Source: Serratia marcescens subsp. marcescens ATCC 13880
GTDB taxonomy: Bacteria > Pseudomonadota > Gammaproteobacteria > Enterobacterales > Enterobacteriaceae
NCBI RefSeq assembly: GCF_017299535.1
Contig: NZ_CP071238.1
Coordinates: forward strand, 4,836,001 to 4,900,000
DNA: 64,000 nt
Reading direction: 5' to 3'
The position numbers were made by a program, and so were the translations under genes. Every line of letters begins with the position of its first letter. The stretch's first letter is position 1. Positions 1 through 9,782 of the stretch are shown piece after piece. Below the pieces are notes generated by a model. It had not been told where the DNA came from, ran no database searches, and worked only from the letters and a program-made list of their open reading frames with translations.

Positions 1-641
1 AGGGATGGTGGATCGGCCGGCCGGTGGAGCTGCCCAGCTCGCGCCCGCTGCGCCTGGAGCACGGCAATATTGGCTCGCAATTGATCGACTGGCCGCAGGA
101 GCACGTGGTGAAGTGCCTGGTGTTCTATCACCCGCACGACGCGGCGGAACTGCGCCGCGAACAGGATGAGCTGATCGCCGACGTCTACCGCGGCTGCTGC
201 AAATCCGGCCACGAACTGCTGCTGGAGGTGATCCTGCCGGACAGCAACGCCGACAAAGACGAACGCTATTACCTGGAGATGATTGAACACTTCTACCAGT
301 TGGGCATTCAGCCGGACTGGTGGAAACTGCCGCCGCTGAGCGCGGAAAACTGGCGGCAGGTCGGCGCCCTTATCGACGCCTACGATCCCGACTGCCGCGG
401 CGTGCTGATCCTGGGGCTCGACTCCCCGGAGGCGGTGCTGAAGGCGGGCTTTGCCGCCGCCGCGGATGCGCGCTGGGTCAAAGGTTTCGCCGTCGGCCGC
501 ACCATTTTCGGCCAACCTTCGCGCCGCTGGCTGCAGGGGGAAATCGACGACGCGGCCCTGATCGAGCAGGTGAAACAAAAATACCTGACGCTGATCGGTT
601 TCTGGCGCCAGTACCGTCCGCAGGCGGGCGGCGCGCACTGA
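1..641 (+). CDS. iolC: IolC, 5-dehydro-2-deoxygluconokinase with C-terminal DUF2090 aldolase-like domain (3' part)
   Basis: The reading frame is open to the left edge, so only about the last 212 residues are seen. A GTG at 24 is internal, because the in-frame residues before it (WWIGRPVELPSSRP) continue the protein. The segment matches the C-terminal DUF2090 domain fused to the PfkB kinase in proteobacterial IolC. From family knowledge, the kinase phosphorylates 5-dehydro-2-deoxygluconate and the C-terminal domain is associated with cleavage of the product to dihydroxyacetone phosphate and malonate semialdehyde. The kinase part lies outside the window. A strong terminator follows directly, so this is the last gene of its transcript. 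iolR, iolB, iolA and a porter follow, which supports the call. Confidence 0.88.
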   Translation, partial: GWWIGRPVELPSSRPLRLEHGNIGSQLIDWPQEHVVKCLVFYHPHDAAELRREQDELIADVYRGCCKSGHELLLEVILPDSNADKDERYYLEMIEHFYQLGIQPDWWKLPPLSAENWRQVGALIDAYDPDCRGVLILGLDSPEAVLKAGFAAAADARWVKGFAVGRTIFGQPSRRWLQGEIDDAALIEQVKQKYLTLIGFWRQYRPQAGGAH

Positions 642-661
642 CAGCCACAGCAGGTTCACGT

Positions 662-700
662 CCCCTTAAGGCCATTTCGCCGCTTTAAGGGGATTTTTTT
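662..700 (+). terminator. Rho-independent terminator after iolC
   Basis: The arms CCCCTTAA (662-669) and TTAAGGGG (685-692) form a hairpin followed by a run of seven T (694-700). It separates the iolC transcript from iolR. Confidence 0.85.
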
Positions 701-752
701 GCCCATTTTCTGTGAAGTCGCGCAATGTGCGATCGAATAAATCGCTTTTTGA

Positions 753-767
753 GGAAATGAAATTTCC
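753..767. promoter_or_regulatory. Inverted repeat upstream of iolR, candidate IolR operator
   Basis: GGAAAT and ATTTCC form a perfect inverted repeat with a 3-base spacer, about 80 bp before the iolR start. GAAA/TTTC inverted repeats also occur in the iolA-porter interval. A shared operator for the RpiR-type regulator is inference. Confidence 0.45.
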
Positions 768-844
768 GCTCCGTCTGTTAAAATACCCTGTCAATATTTC
801 AGGCGTCAGGCCAATGCGCCTTCACCCCACTGCGAGCCGAATGG

Positions 845-1681
845 ATGAACAACCCAACTCAACTTTCGCTGTTACAGGACGAGATCCGCCACCGTTATGA
901 AACGCTGAGCAAGCGTTTGAAGCAGGTGGCGCGCTATATTTTGGATAACAGTAACAGCATCGCTTTCGATACCGTTGCCTCCATCGCCGCACAGGCCAGC
1001 GTGCCGCCTTCCACCCTGATCCGTTTCGCCAACGCCTTCGGCTTCAGCGGCTTCAACGAAATGAAGCAGGTGTTCCGTCAGCATCTGATGGAAGAAACGG
1101 TGAACTATACCGAGCGCGCACGCCTGTTCCGCCAAACCTCCACCGACGACAACGTCGCGCCGGAGAAGCCGGCGGAGATTCTCAACGTATTCACTATGGT
1201 CAACGCGCAGGCGCTGCAGCAGCTGGCGATGCAGATCGCCCCCGAGCAGTTGGATCGCGCCGTCGAGCTGCTCAACAACGCTGAAAACATCTACGTTATC
1301 GGCCTGCGCCGCTCGTTCAGCGTCGCTTCCTACCTCACCTATGCGCTGCGCCATCTGGAGCGCCGCGCGTTTCTGATCGACGGCCTGGGCGGGATGTTCA
1401 CCGAACAGCTGAGCATGGTGAAACCGAAGGACGTGGTGATCGCCATCAGCTATTCGCCATACGCCCGCGAGGCGGTGGAACTGGTGGAATTGGGCGCCAA
1501 GCGCGGCGCGCAGCAGATCGCCATCACCGACAGCCAGGTCAGCCCGCTGGCCGCCTTCAGCGACGTCTGTTTCGTGGTGCGCGAAGCGCAGGTGGACGGG
1601 TTCCGTTCGCAGGTGGCTTCGATGTGCCTGGCGCAGACGCTGGCGGTCTCGCTGGCGCTGAATAACGCCCGGGACGAGTAA
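845..1681 (+). CDS. iolR: RpiR-family transcriptional regulator of inositol catabolism (IolR)
   Basis: A 278-residue protein with an N-terminal RpiR-type helix-turn-helix (about residues 5-85, including the stretch FDTVASIAAQASVPPSTLIRFA) and a C-terminal SIS sugar-phosphate binding domain (about 125-265). Regulators of this kind usually repress sugar catabolic operons and release DNA on binding a phosphosugar. In gammaproteobacteria the iol genes are commonly controlled by an RpiR-family IolR rather than the DeoR-type IolR of Bacillus. Its place between iolC and iolBA supports the name. The start is the ATG at 845; the in-frame ORF that begins at 712 in another frame is not a gene. The inverted repeat at 753-767 may serve autoregulation. 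Confidence 0.85.
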   Translation: MNNPTQLSLLQDEIRHRYETLSKRLKQVARYILDNSNSIAFDTVASIAAQASVPPSTLIRFANAFGFSGFNEMKQVFRQHLMEETVNYTERARLFRQTSTDDNVAPEKPAEILNVFTMVNAQALQQLAMQIAPEQLDRAVELLNNAENIYVIGLRRSFSVASYLTYALRHLERRAFLIDGLGGMFTEQLSMVKPKDVVIAISYSPYAREAVELVELGAKRGAQQIAITDSQVSPLAAFSDVCFVVREAQVDGFRSQVASMCLAQTLAVSLALNNARDE

Positions 1682-1722
1682 GGCGGATGTGAACGCGCCC
1701 GACTGGCTCGGGCGCGGCGGGA

Positions 1723-2061
1723 TTATTGCAGCAACAAATAGCGGTAGAGCGCGCTTTCCAGATCCTGCTTCATGCTGATGAAAAGCAGAATCTCCACCGT
1801 TTGGCCGTCGTAGTCATAGATGACGCGGTATTCGCTGTCGGGATCCAATCGTTCGTGCAACCGCACTCCCATGCCCGCCAGCACGGCGTTGAAGCGGTAG
1901 CGGGCGGGATCGTCGGCAATTGCCGCGAGGGACGATAACAACAGATTGTCCACGAACATCCCGGCTGCGACGGCCCCTATCGTTCCGCTCTTATAAGACT
2001 CGATGTCTTTCAGGCTCCATTCCGCCGCCGGCGCGACGGTAAAACGTATTTCCTGGGGCAT
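1723..2061 (-). CDS. ParE/RelE-like type II toxin
   Basis: A 112-residue protein with the shape of the ParE/RelE fold: an N-terminal segment PAAEWSLKDIESY corresponding to the first helix, and a C-terminal strand pair YRVIYDYDGQTVEILLFISMKQD. ParE members poison gyrase and RelE members cleave ribosome-bound mRNA; the sequence alone does not decide which applies. It follows the antitoxin gene by 14 bases on the same strand, the usual antitoxin-first order. The module sits between iolR and iolB, where it has no metabolic role, which suggests insertion. Confidence 0.72.
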   Translation of the reverse strand: MPQEIRFTVAPAAEWSLKDIESYKSGTIGAVAAGMFVDNLLLSSLAAIADDPARYRFNAVLAGMGVRLHERLDPDSEYRVIYDYDGQTVEILLFISMKQDLESALYRYLLLQ

Positions 2062-2075
2062 CCTGCACCTCGGGT

Positions 2076-2345
2076 CTATTTCCGCGCGTCACGCAGCCGC
2101 TGCAAGGTTTCTTCGGGCGACAGACCGCGCTGATTTTTAATCTCTTGCTTCGCCATCATAGTCAGTTTCAACAACGCGTTGGACTGGCGCTCGAGATTGC
2201 GTTCCCGTATTTCGGCCTCTCTCTCAGCCGCCGTTTGTACAAACAGCTCGGCAACACCATTTTTTGTGACGTAAACCCCGCCTTCAAACAGATCGGGCGA
2301 ACCTAATCCTTCGCGCGCCGCTTTTTGAGACATGGTGGTTGTCAT
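2076..2345 (-). CDS. Phd/RelB-like antitoxin
   Basis: An 89-residue protein. The central stretch VYVTKNGVAELFVQTAAERE resembles the beta-hairpin and following helix of Phd/YefM antitoxins (typically VTKNG.PVAVL). The C-terminal part is charged and helical, as expected for the toxin-wrapping tail. It precedes the ParE/RelE-like gene by 14 bases. A purine-rich ribosome binding site (GGAGGAA on the coding strand) lies just before the start. Antitoxins of this kind usually repress their own operon, but I did not find an obvious operator. Confidence 0.7.
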   Translation of the reverse strand: MTTTMSQKAAREGLGSPDLFEGGVYVTKNGVAELFVQTAAEREAEIRERNLERQSNALLKLTMMAKQEIKNQRGLSPEETLQRLRDARK

Positions 2346-2484
2346 AATTTTTCCTCCTGTGTACCGGCATTCTCACTGCATAACAGCGGTTCGTTAGATT
2401 CACTCAGCCAGGGAGCAATCGCGTGCGGACAGGTTATCATTTGAGCAAGATAGAGGGCAAATTTAGGTCAAATTTATCCCCTGA

Positions 2485-2510
2485 TAAAGAGAAAGCCCGG
2501 CAAGCCGGGC
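2485..2510 (-). terminator. Terminator of the iolA-iolB transcript
   Basis: The arms GCCCGGC (2495-2501) and GCCGGGC (2504-2510) form a tight hairpin. Read on the minus strand it is followed by TTTCTCTTT. It lies 10 bases beyond the iolB stop. Confidence 0.7.
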
Positions 2511-2519
2511 CTCAAGCGC

Positions 2520-3341
2520 TTATTGCGCGGCGGGATAGCCGTCGCCGTTAATCCAGGCGTGGTCTTTTTCCCAGGTGAATTTCCACTGCCGCACCGGCCC
2601 GGCCATCACGTTGAGGTAATAGTTGTCGTAACCCGCCAGGGTCGCCACCGGGTGATAACCGCGCGGCACTTTCACCACGTCGCGATTGTAGACCGGCATG
2701 CATTCGTCGAGCGTGCGATCGTCGGTATAGACGCGCTGCATGCAGAAGCCTTGCTCCGGCTGAATGCGGTGATAGTACGTCTCTTCGAGATAGGTTTCGT
2801 CCGGCGAGTCTTCTTGATCGTGCTTGTGGCTCGGGTAGGAGCTGGTGTTGCCCTCGTCGGTGTAAACCTCCACCACCAGCAGACTGTCTGCCGGCTCGCT
2901 GTCCGGCAGAATGTTGTGCACCAACCGCTGGTTGCGCCCCTTGCCGCGCCGCTCCACGCCGATTTCCGCCGGCGTGATCAGCCGTGAAGGCAGGTGGCCG
3001 CTGCCGGGCGCGCTGCACACCGCCAACTCCAGATCGGTTTCTGCCCGCACGTCGATGCGATCGTGGTGCGGCACGTACACCGCGTAAGGCGGCGTGCGCT
3101 CGAACGGGCTCATGCGTTTGCCGATATGCGGGTATTCGGCGCGCAGCGTGGCGACGGAGGCGATACCGGCCACCAGCACCAGACACAGTTCCCTGCCACC
3201 GCATTCCAACTGCAGCGACTGCCCGGCGGCCAGGCGGTAAACGTCAAAGCCGACATAGCCCCAACCGGCATTTTCCGGCGTCACGTGCTGGATGCGCCCC
3301 TCGGCGTTCGGCGCCTGACATTTGGCAAGCAGTGAAGACAT
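2520..3341 (-). CDS. iolB: 5-deoxy-glucuronate isomerase (IolB)
   Basis: A 273-residue protein of the IolB family, close to the usual length of about 270. It isomerises 5-deoxy-D-glucuronate to 5-dehydro-2-deoxygluconate, the IolC substrate, in the cytoplasm. The C-terminal cupin carries the conserved metal-site region SYPSHKHDQED followed by YLEETYYHRI and the downstream segment VVKVPRGYHPV. It lies 77 bases downstream of iolA on the same strand and is probably co-transcribed with it. A GGAGAA ribosome binding site precedes the ATG. Confidence 0.93.
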   Translation of the reverse strand: MSSLLAKCQAPNAEGRIQHVTPENAGWGYVGFDVYRLAAGQSLQLECGGRELCLVLVAGIASVATLRAEYPHIGKRMSPFERTPPYAVYVPHHDRIDVRAETDLELAVCSAPGSGHLPSRLITPAEIGVERRGKGRNQRLVHNILPDSEPADSLLVVEVYTDEGNTSSYPSHKHDQEDSPDETYLEETYYHRIQPEQGFCMQRVYTDDRTLDECMPVYNRDVVKVPRGYHPVATLAGYDNYYLNVMAGPVRQWKFTWEKDHAWINGDGYPAAQ

Positions 3342-3418
3342 TTCGATTCTCCTGTTAACTCCCCGTGCAAAGGCCGCTGCCCCAAAGGAGCAACGGCCCG
3401 CTCATATTCTGCGATCGC

Positions 3419-4924
<1,506 letters not shown>

Positions 4925-5480
4925 GTCACGCCCTCTTTTCAAGTCCGCTGTCGCCTGGCCACACCCAGGCGGCGCGGCGTTAATCGTCCCGCTCGCCAAA
5001 CTCCGTCGGCAAGCCGGCTAAATCCTGACCGGATGCAGCAAACTCTATTTCATTGAAAAAAAAGTTTCAAATAAATTGTTTTGAAAAATTTGTTTTTAGT
5101 GCGTGAAGTCGCAATTTTGCGGTGTCGATCGGGCGAGCGCTTGCATTGCCGTGCCAGGGAAAGCGCAACGGCGGCGGCGAAAGTTGGGGGAATGCACACT
5201 GACTTTGCTACAGAAAACCCGCACTGCGCCTACCCTGTCGCCGTTACCGCACGCCCTCGTTCGCCCAAGAGACCCGGCACAGAGGTGACGGTTTTTTTTG
5301 AACTGGATCTAAAAATCAATATTCCATTATTCACTAATTATGAAATAAATGTTCCTGTTTGTTCCAGCATTTATCGACGACATCGCCTTGATGACAGGCA
5401 CGGTTCACACCCTTCCGCTCGCCCCCTTCCCGACACCCCAACCGTGCGGACGGAAGCCAGGATAAAAATCGGAGCAACAC
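4925..5480. promoter_or_regulatory. Divergent control region between iolA and the inositol porter gene
   Basis: This 556-base interval has no credible gene. It carries TTGAAA (5053-5058) and TTTCAA (5065-5070), a perfect inverted repeat with a 6-base spacer. A looser copy of the GAAA...TTCC pattern is at 5342-5355 in an AT-rich stretch. These resemble the repeat upstream of iolR and are candidate IolR operators. A clear ribosome binding site (GGAG, 5471-5474) precedes the porter start. The minus-strand promoter of iolA must also lie here. Confidence 0.5.
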
Positions 5481-6923
5481 ATGTCATATCAGCGTAAGCA
5501 CAATACCGGCTACATATTGCGAATTTGCGGCATCGCCGCCCTGGGCGGCATTCTGTTCGGCTACGATACCGCCGTGATCTCCGGCGCGATCGAAGCGTTG
5601 AAAGCCTATTTCGATCTCAGCCCGGCCGAAACCGGCTGGGCAGTCTCCAACGTGGTGATTGGCTGCGTGGTCGGCGCCTTCGCCGCCGGGCCGCTGGCGG
5701 CGCGCTGGGGCCGTAAAAAGGCGCTGATGCTGGCGGCGCTGCTGTTCACCGTGTCCGCCGTCGGCGCAGCCTTGGCCCCGACCTTCACCTGGTTCGTCAT
5801 CTACCGCATCATCGGCGGGCTGGCGGTCGGCATTGCCGCCACCGTGTCGCCGATGTACATGTCGGAGGTGTCGCCGAAAGACATGCGCGGGCGGGCGCTC
5901 AGCATGCAGCAATTCGCCATCGTCTTCGGCCAGATCGTGATTTTCTACGTCAACTTCAAAATCGCCAGCATCGCCAGCGAAGCCTGGCTGGTGGAAATGG
6001 GCTGGCGCTGGATGTTCGCCTCGGGCGTGATCCCCTGCATTCTGTTCTGCATCCTGGTGTTCGTCATTCCTGAATCGCCGCGCTGGAACGTGATGATGGG
6101 CCGCGACGATCAGGCGCTGGCGATGTTGACCAAGGTATCCAACGCCGCCCACGCGCAGAATCTGCTGAAAGAAATCAAAGACTCGCTGCAGCAGGATCAA
6201 CAGCAGCAGCACCGGAAGCTGAACTACGGGGATGTGCGGGTGCGGTTCATTCTGTTCGTCGGCTGCATGATCGCCATGTTGCAGCAGGTCACCGGCGTCA
6301 ACGTGATGATGTATTACGCGCCGGTGGTGCTGAAAACCGTCACTGAAAACGCGCAGGAAGCGCTGTTCCAGACCATCTGGATCGGCGTGCTGCAGCTGGT
6401 CGGTTCGGTCATCGGCGCCATGCTGATGGATCGCATGGGCCGCATTCCGCTGATGCGTTACGGCACGCTGGGCGCCATCGCCGGCCTGCTGCTCACCTCG
6501 TACGCGCTCTACACGCAGGCCACCGGCTATTTCGCGCTGTTCGGCATGCTGTTCTTCATGGTGTTTTATGCGCTGTCCTGGGGCGTCGGCGCCTGGGTGC
6601 TGGTATCGGAAATCTTCCCGAACCGCATGCGCGCGCAGGGGATGAGCATCGCCGTCGGCTGCATGTGGGTCGCCAACTTCGCGGTGTCGCAGTCGTTCCC
6701 GATGATCAACGACCACCCTTACCTGTTCTCGCATTTCCACGGCGCCTTCCCGATGTGGATCTTCGCCGCCTGCTGCCTGTTCAGCTACTGGTTTATCGGC
6801 CGCTATATTCCGGAAACCAAAGGCGTCTCGCTGGAAAAAATGGAACAGGTGGTGCTGGCCAAACGCCACCGCCAACCCCTGCCCGACGGCAAGCCGCTGC
6901 CGCTGGAAAACGGCAAATCCTGA
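5481..6923 (+). CDS. iolT: Sugar porter family MFS transporter, probable myo-inositol importer (IolT-like)
   Basis: A 480-residue, 12-helix protein of the sugar porter family. Family signatures are visible: GGILFGYDTAVISGA in helix 1, GRKKALM in the loop after helix 2, PESPRW before the central loop, QQVTGVNVMMYYAP in helix 7, and PETKGVSLE at the end of helix 12. Homologues in iol loci import myo-inositol by proton symport. The neighbours (iolA divergent, an Iol-type TIM-barrel protein 32 bases downstream) support inositol or a stereoisomer as substrate. The exact substrate cannot be read from sequence. Confidence 0.83.
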   Translation: MSYQRKHNTGYILRICGIAALGGILFGYDTAVISGAIEALKAYFDLSPAETGWAVSNVVIGCVVGAFAAGPLAARWGRKKALMLAALLFTVSAVGAALAPTFTWFVIYRIIGGLAVGIAATVSPMYMSEVSPKDMRGRALSMQQFAIVFGQIVIFYVNFKIASIASEAWLVEMGWRWMFASGVIPCILFCILVFVIPESPRWNVMMGRDDQALAMLTKVSNAAHAQNLLKEIKDSLQQDQQQQHRKLNYGDVRVRFILFVGCMIAMLQQVTGVNVMMYYAPVVLKTVTENAQEALFQTIWIGVLQLVGSVIGAMLMDRMGRIPLMRYGTLGAIAGLLLTSYALYTQATGYFALFGMLFFMVFYALSWGVGAWVLVSEIFPNRMRAQGMSIAVGCMWVANFAVSQSFPMINDHPYLFSHFHGAFPMWIFAACCLFSYWFIGRYIPETKGVSLEKMEQVVLAKRHRQPLPDGKPLPLENGKS

Positions 6924-6955
6924 TCTCTCACCCCTGACCGCTGGAGTAATGCCTC

Positions 6956-7792
6956 ATGACCATTGCGCTGAACCGCTTCTGCATTAACCGCAAGATCGCG
7001 CCGAATCTCGATCTGGACAATTTTTTCCGCCTGGTGAAACGCTGCGGGCTCAGCAAAGTTGAGCTGCGCAACGACATGCCCAGCGGCAAGGTGACCGACG
7101 ATCTGAGTAACGCGCAGCTCAACGCGCTCGCCGAGCAATACGGCATTGAAATCGTCACGATCAACGCCCTCGGCATGTTCAATCGGGTGGATGACCCGGC
7201 GGCGCTGCAGCAGCGCGCCGAAGCGTTGCTGGCGCAGGCGCAGGCTATCCACAGCCGGGCGCTGGTGCTGTGCCCGCACTGCAGCGCCGACGACACGCGC
7301 AGCGAGCAGCAAAAACGGGACGACACCCTCGCCGCGTTGCGTCTGCTGGCGCCGCTGTTTGCCCGCTATGGCGTGCAGGGATACGTCGAACCGCTGGGCT
7401 TCGGCATCAGCTCGTTGCGATCGTCGCTGCTGACCCAAGCGATCATCCGCGATTCGGGCGCGCCGTACCGCATCGTGCTCGATACGTTCCACCACTACCT
7501 GAGCGATGTGACGCAGGCCGACTTCGACGCGCAGATCCAGGTGGCGCAGATCGGCCTGGTGCATCTGTCCGGCGTGGAGGACGGGCGGGATAAAGGCGCG
7601 TTGAGCGACGAAGAACGCATTATGCTGAGCGAGGGCGACCGGCTGGAAAGCCGCCGCCAGGTACAGAACCTGGAACGCCTGGGCTATACCGGCGTCTATG
7701 CCTTCGAGCCCTTCTCTTCACAGCTGGACGGCTGGAGCGAGGCCGATATCGAACGGGAAATCCGCCAGAGCATCGCCCTGCTGCAAGGGTAA
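6956..7792 (+). CDS. Sugar phosphate isomerase/epimerase (IolI/IolE-like TIM barrel)
   Basis: A 278-residue xylose-isomerase-like TIM-barrel protein (AP endonuclease 2 superfamily). Metal-binding positions typical of the fold are present, including the Glu in GYVEPLGFG, the Asp in IVLDTFHHYLS, the His in VHLSGVED and the C-terminal Glu in YAFEPFSS. In iol loci such proteins act as inosose isomerase (IolI) or dehydratase (IolE); the sequence does not decide between them, but the short YAFEPFS end fits an IolI-type isomerase better. It is 32 bases downstream of the porter and ends at a terminator, so the two form an operon. Confidence 0.72.
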   Translation: MTIALNRFCINRKIAPNLDLDNFFRLVKRCGLSKVELRNDMPSGKVTDDLSNAQLNALAEQYGIEIVTINALGMFNRVDDPAALQQRAEALLAQAQAIHSRALVLCPHCSADDTRSEQQKRDDTLAALRLLAPLFARYGVQGYVEPLGFGISSLRSSLLTQAIIRDSGAPYRIVLDTFHHYLSDVTQADFDAQIQVAQIGLVHLSGVEDGRDKGALSDEERIMLSEGDRLESRRQVQNLERLGYTGVYAFEPFSSQLDGWSEADIEREIRQSIALLQG

Positions 7793-7793
7793 A

Positions 7794-7822
7794 AAAAACG
7801 GCCTCCGCGGAGGCCGTTTTTC
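7794..7822. terminator. Bidirectional terminator between the iol operon and fetAB
   Basis: AAAACGGCCTCC (from 7797) and GGAGGCCGTTTT form a nearly loopless hairpin flanked by A and T tracts. It can serve the plus-strand iol operon and the minus-strand fetAB operon. Confidence 0.88.
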
Positions 7823-7828
7823 ATGGCG

Positions 7829-8602
7829 TTACTTCAGGTTGCCGACCACCAGTTGGTGGCGCGCGTTGTAGAACTTACGGTAAGCCAAATAGCAGGCGAT
7901 GATGGTCGACAGGCTGGCGGTGGAAAGCAGCATAAAGGTCACCATAATCTGGTATTTAATCGCTTTCACCGGGTCGATGCCGGCAAAGATCAGCCCGGAC
8001 ATCATGCCCGGCAGGCTGACCAGCCCAACGGTTTTCGCCGAGTCCACGGTCGGGATCAGCGAAGCGCGGATGCTGTCGCGGATCAGCGCCGCCGATGCGA
8101 ACTTGGGCGTCGCTCCCAGGCTGAGCATCTCCTGAATCTTCTGCTGCTCGCTTTTGAAACGCTGGCCGAGGTTGGTGTAGCACAACCCCACCGCCACCAT
8201 GGCGTTGCCGGCGATCATCCCGGAGATGGGGATCACCTGCATCGGCGTAAATTCGATGGAACCGGTCAATACCAACACCGCCAACGTCAGCACCGCGCCG
8301 GTGGTGATGGCGATAAACGACGTCACGAACGCGTGTTCGACGTACTTGCTGCGTTTCTTGGCGTTATAGGCCGCGTTAAAGCAGATGAAGAGCACCATCA
8401 ACACGGTGAGAACGGCGTTATCCAGGTCGAAAATATACTTCAGCACGTAGCCGACGATGATCAGCTGCACCACCGCGCGGCAGATGCTCCAGATAATGTC
8501 CTTTTCCAGCGCCAGCTTTTCCCGGTGGCTGATCAGGATGGCGACCACCACCAGCACCATCGACAAGCCCAAGGATTCGTTGGTGATGTTATGCTGATTC
8601 AT
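7829..8602 (-). CDS. fetB: ABC exporter permease FetB (YbbM)
   Basis: A 257-residue membrane protein with about seven hydrophobic segments, of the UPF0014 (FetB/YbbM) family and close in length to the E. coli protein. With FetA it forms an ABC exporter that in E. coli has been linked to iron efflux and resistance to peroxide stress. The conserved central region PISGMIAGNAMVAVGLCYTNL is present. It overlaps the 3' end of fetA by 14 bases, so translation is probably coupled. Confidence 0.9.
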   Translation of the reverse strand: MNQHNITNESLGLSMVLVVVAILISHREKLALEKDIIWSICRAVVQLIIVGYVLKYIFDLDNAVLTVLMVLFICFNAAYNAKKRSKYVEHAFVTSFIAITTGAVLTLAVLVLTGSIEFTPMQVIPISGMIAGNAMVAVGLCYTNLGQRFKSEQQKIQEMLSLGATPKFASAALIRDSIRASLIPTVDSAKTVGLVSLPGMMSGLIFAGIDPVKAIKYQIMVTFMLLSTASLSTIIACYLAYRKFYNARHQLVVGNLK

Positions 8603-9266
8603 GTTGTTGCTCCTGTTGCTCGGCGCCGTGCGCGCGCAGGGTGATCACTTCGTCCGCATGCGCTATCTCTTCGGTATCGTGTGTCACCCACAGCACCGCC
8701 AGCCGGTGTTCCGCCGCCAGCTGATGCACGATCTCATTGACGTTGCGTTTGTTTTCCTCGTCCAGCGCGCTGGTGATCTCGTCGAGCAACAGCACCCGCG
8801 GCATAAACTGCAGGTTGCGGATCAGGGACACCCGCTGCTTCTCCCCGCCGGACAGTTCATTGATGCTTTTGGTCAGCATCGCCTCCGGCAGCCCGAAACG
8901 CGCCAGATCGGCCTTCATTTTTCGCTCGGCTGGCGGTTCCTGGCGGATCTGGTAAGGCAGCGCCAGATTGTCGTAAACCGTATTGCCGAACAGTGACGGC
9001 GTCTGGAAGCAGTAAGAGACCTGCTTGCGATACGCCTCCGGCGACATCTCGTCGATCGCCTGCCCCTCGAAATAGAGCTTTCCGCTGGTCGGATCCATTA
9101 AGGAAGAGATGATTTTCAGCAGGGTGCTTTTCCCGCAACCGGAAGGCCCGGTGATCAGTTTGAACTCGCCTTCACCCAGCGTGAAAGAGACGGAATCCAG
9201 GATCACCTGACTGTCTATTTGATAATGAATATCATCCAATCTCAGTATGTCTTTCTTTTCCTTCAT
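8589..9266 (-). CDS. fetA: ABC exporter ATP-binding protein FetA (YbbL)
   Basis: A 225-residue ATPase, the same length as E. coli FetA. It shows Walker A GPSGCGKSTLL (about residues 39-49), signature LSGGEKQRVSL, Walker B VLLLDEI and the switch His in WVTHDTEE. It partners FetB, encoded immediately downstream with an overlap. No obvious iron-responsive operator was seen upstream. Confidence 0.92.
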   Translation of the reverse strand: MKEKKDILRLDDIHYQIDSQVILDSVSFTLGEGEFKLITGPSGCGKSTLLKIISSLMDPTSGKLYFEGQAIDEMSPEAYRKQVSYCFQTPSLFGNTVYDNLALPYQIRQEPPAERKMKADLARFGLPEAMLTKSINELSGGEKQRVSLIRNLQFMPRVLLLDEITSALDEENKRNVNEIVHQLAAEHRLAVLWVTHDTEEIAHADEVITLRAHGAEQQEQQHESA

Positions 9267-9372
9267 TACGATGCCGGCTCCCTACACCTGTTCCCGTCTG
9301 AGCGATAAGTATATGGCCGCCAAAAACATCTTAGCAATGGCTGTGCGGATGGCAGCGAACGAAGGGGGAGGA

Positions 9373-9397
9373 TTGACGGAGCGTAACGCTCCGTCAA
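9373..9397. repeat. Perfect 11-bp inverted repeat between fetA and the PapI-like gene
   Basis: TTGACGGAGCG, a 3-base loop and CGCTCCGTCAA. It lies about 60 bases beyond the stop of the minus-strand PapI-like gene and 107 bases upstream of fetA. Its minus-strand tail is pyrimidine-rich (TCCTCCCCC) rather than a T-run, so it may act as a weak terminator or barrier. Confidence 0.5.
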
Positions 9398-9457
9398 ATG
9401 ATAAATTTAATTAATGATTAGCTGTAGAAATAGTCAAAAGCGACCGCCAGGGTCGAA

Positions 9458-9745
9458 TCACTCTTTTTTTATCGCTGCCTGTTCGTCGCAGCTGTACCAG
9501 CGGAGGGAATTGTTGATGCTGCGGTGGGTGCAGTGAACCTTACCCTCCTTTTCCAGCGCCAGCAGCAGGGTGCGGGTGGTATAAATATTTTCGCCGCATT
9601 TATCCGCCAGCTCGCGCGTCTTCGGCCACTGCTCCGGCGGGGGATGATGGCCCCCAGATCCTTCCACACGCTCCCTGCACAATCCTTGCAACACATTCAG
9701 CATCAGCGATTTTCTGCTTTCAAACGTTTTCGGCGCCTTGGCCAT
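9458..9745 (-). CDS. PapI/FaeA-like winged-helix fimbrial regulator
   Basis: A 95-residue protein. Residues from about 40 on, TRELADKCGENIYTTRTLLL followed by ALEKEGKVHCTHRS, match the winged helix of PapI/FaeA (pattern EIAEAL.V..YQARYYLLLLEKEG.V.RS). PapI works with Lrp and Dam methylation to switch pap-type fimbriae on. It is separated from the fimbrial structural operon by the FKBP and lipoprotein genes, but lies within 2.4 kb of it. Three genes on this strand may be co-transcribed towards fetA. Regulation of the nearby operon is inference from homology and position. Confidence 0.68.
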   Translation of the reverse strand: MAKAPKTFESRKSLMLNVLQGLCRERVEGSGGHHPPPEQWPKTRELADKCGENIYTTRTLLLALEKEGKVHCTHRSINNSLRWYSCDEQAAIKKE

Positions 9746-9782
9746 AGCATTCCTCCTGAGTGGTTACTGCTGAGCACCCCGC

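Noticed and set aside
712..900. 62-codon frame overlapping the iolR start
   Set aside because: Overlaps the candidate operator and the iolR start in another frame; not coding.
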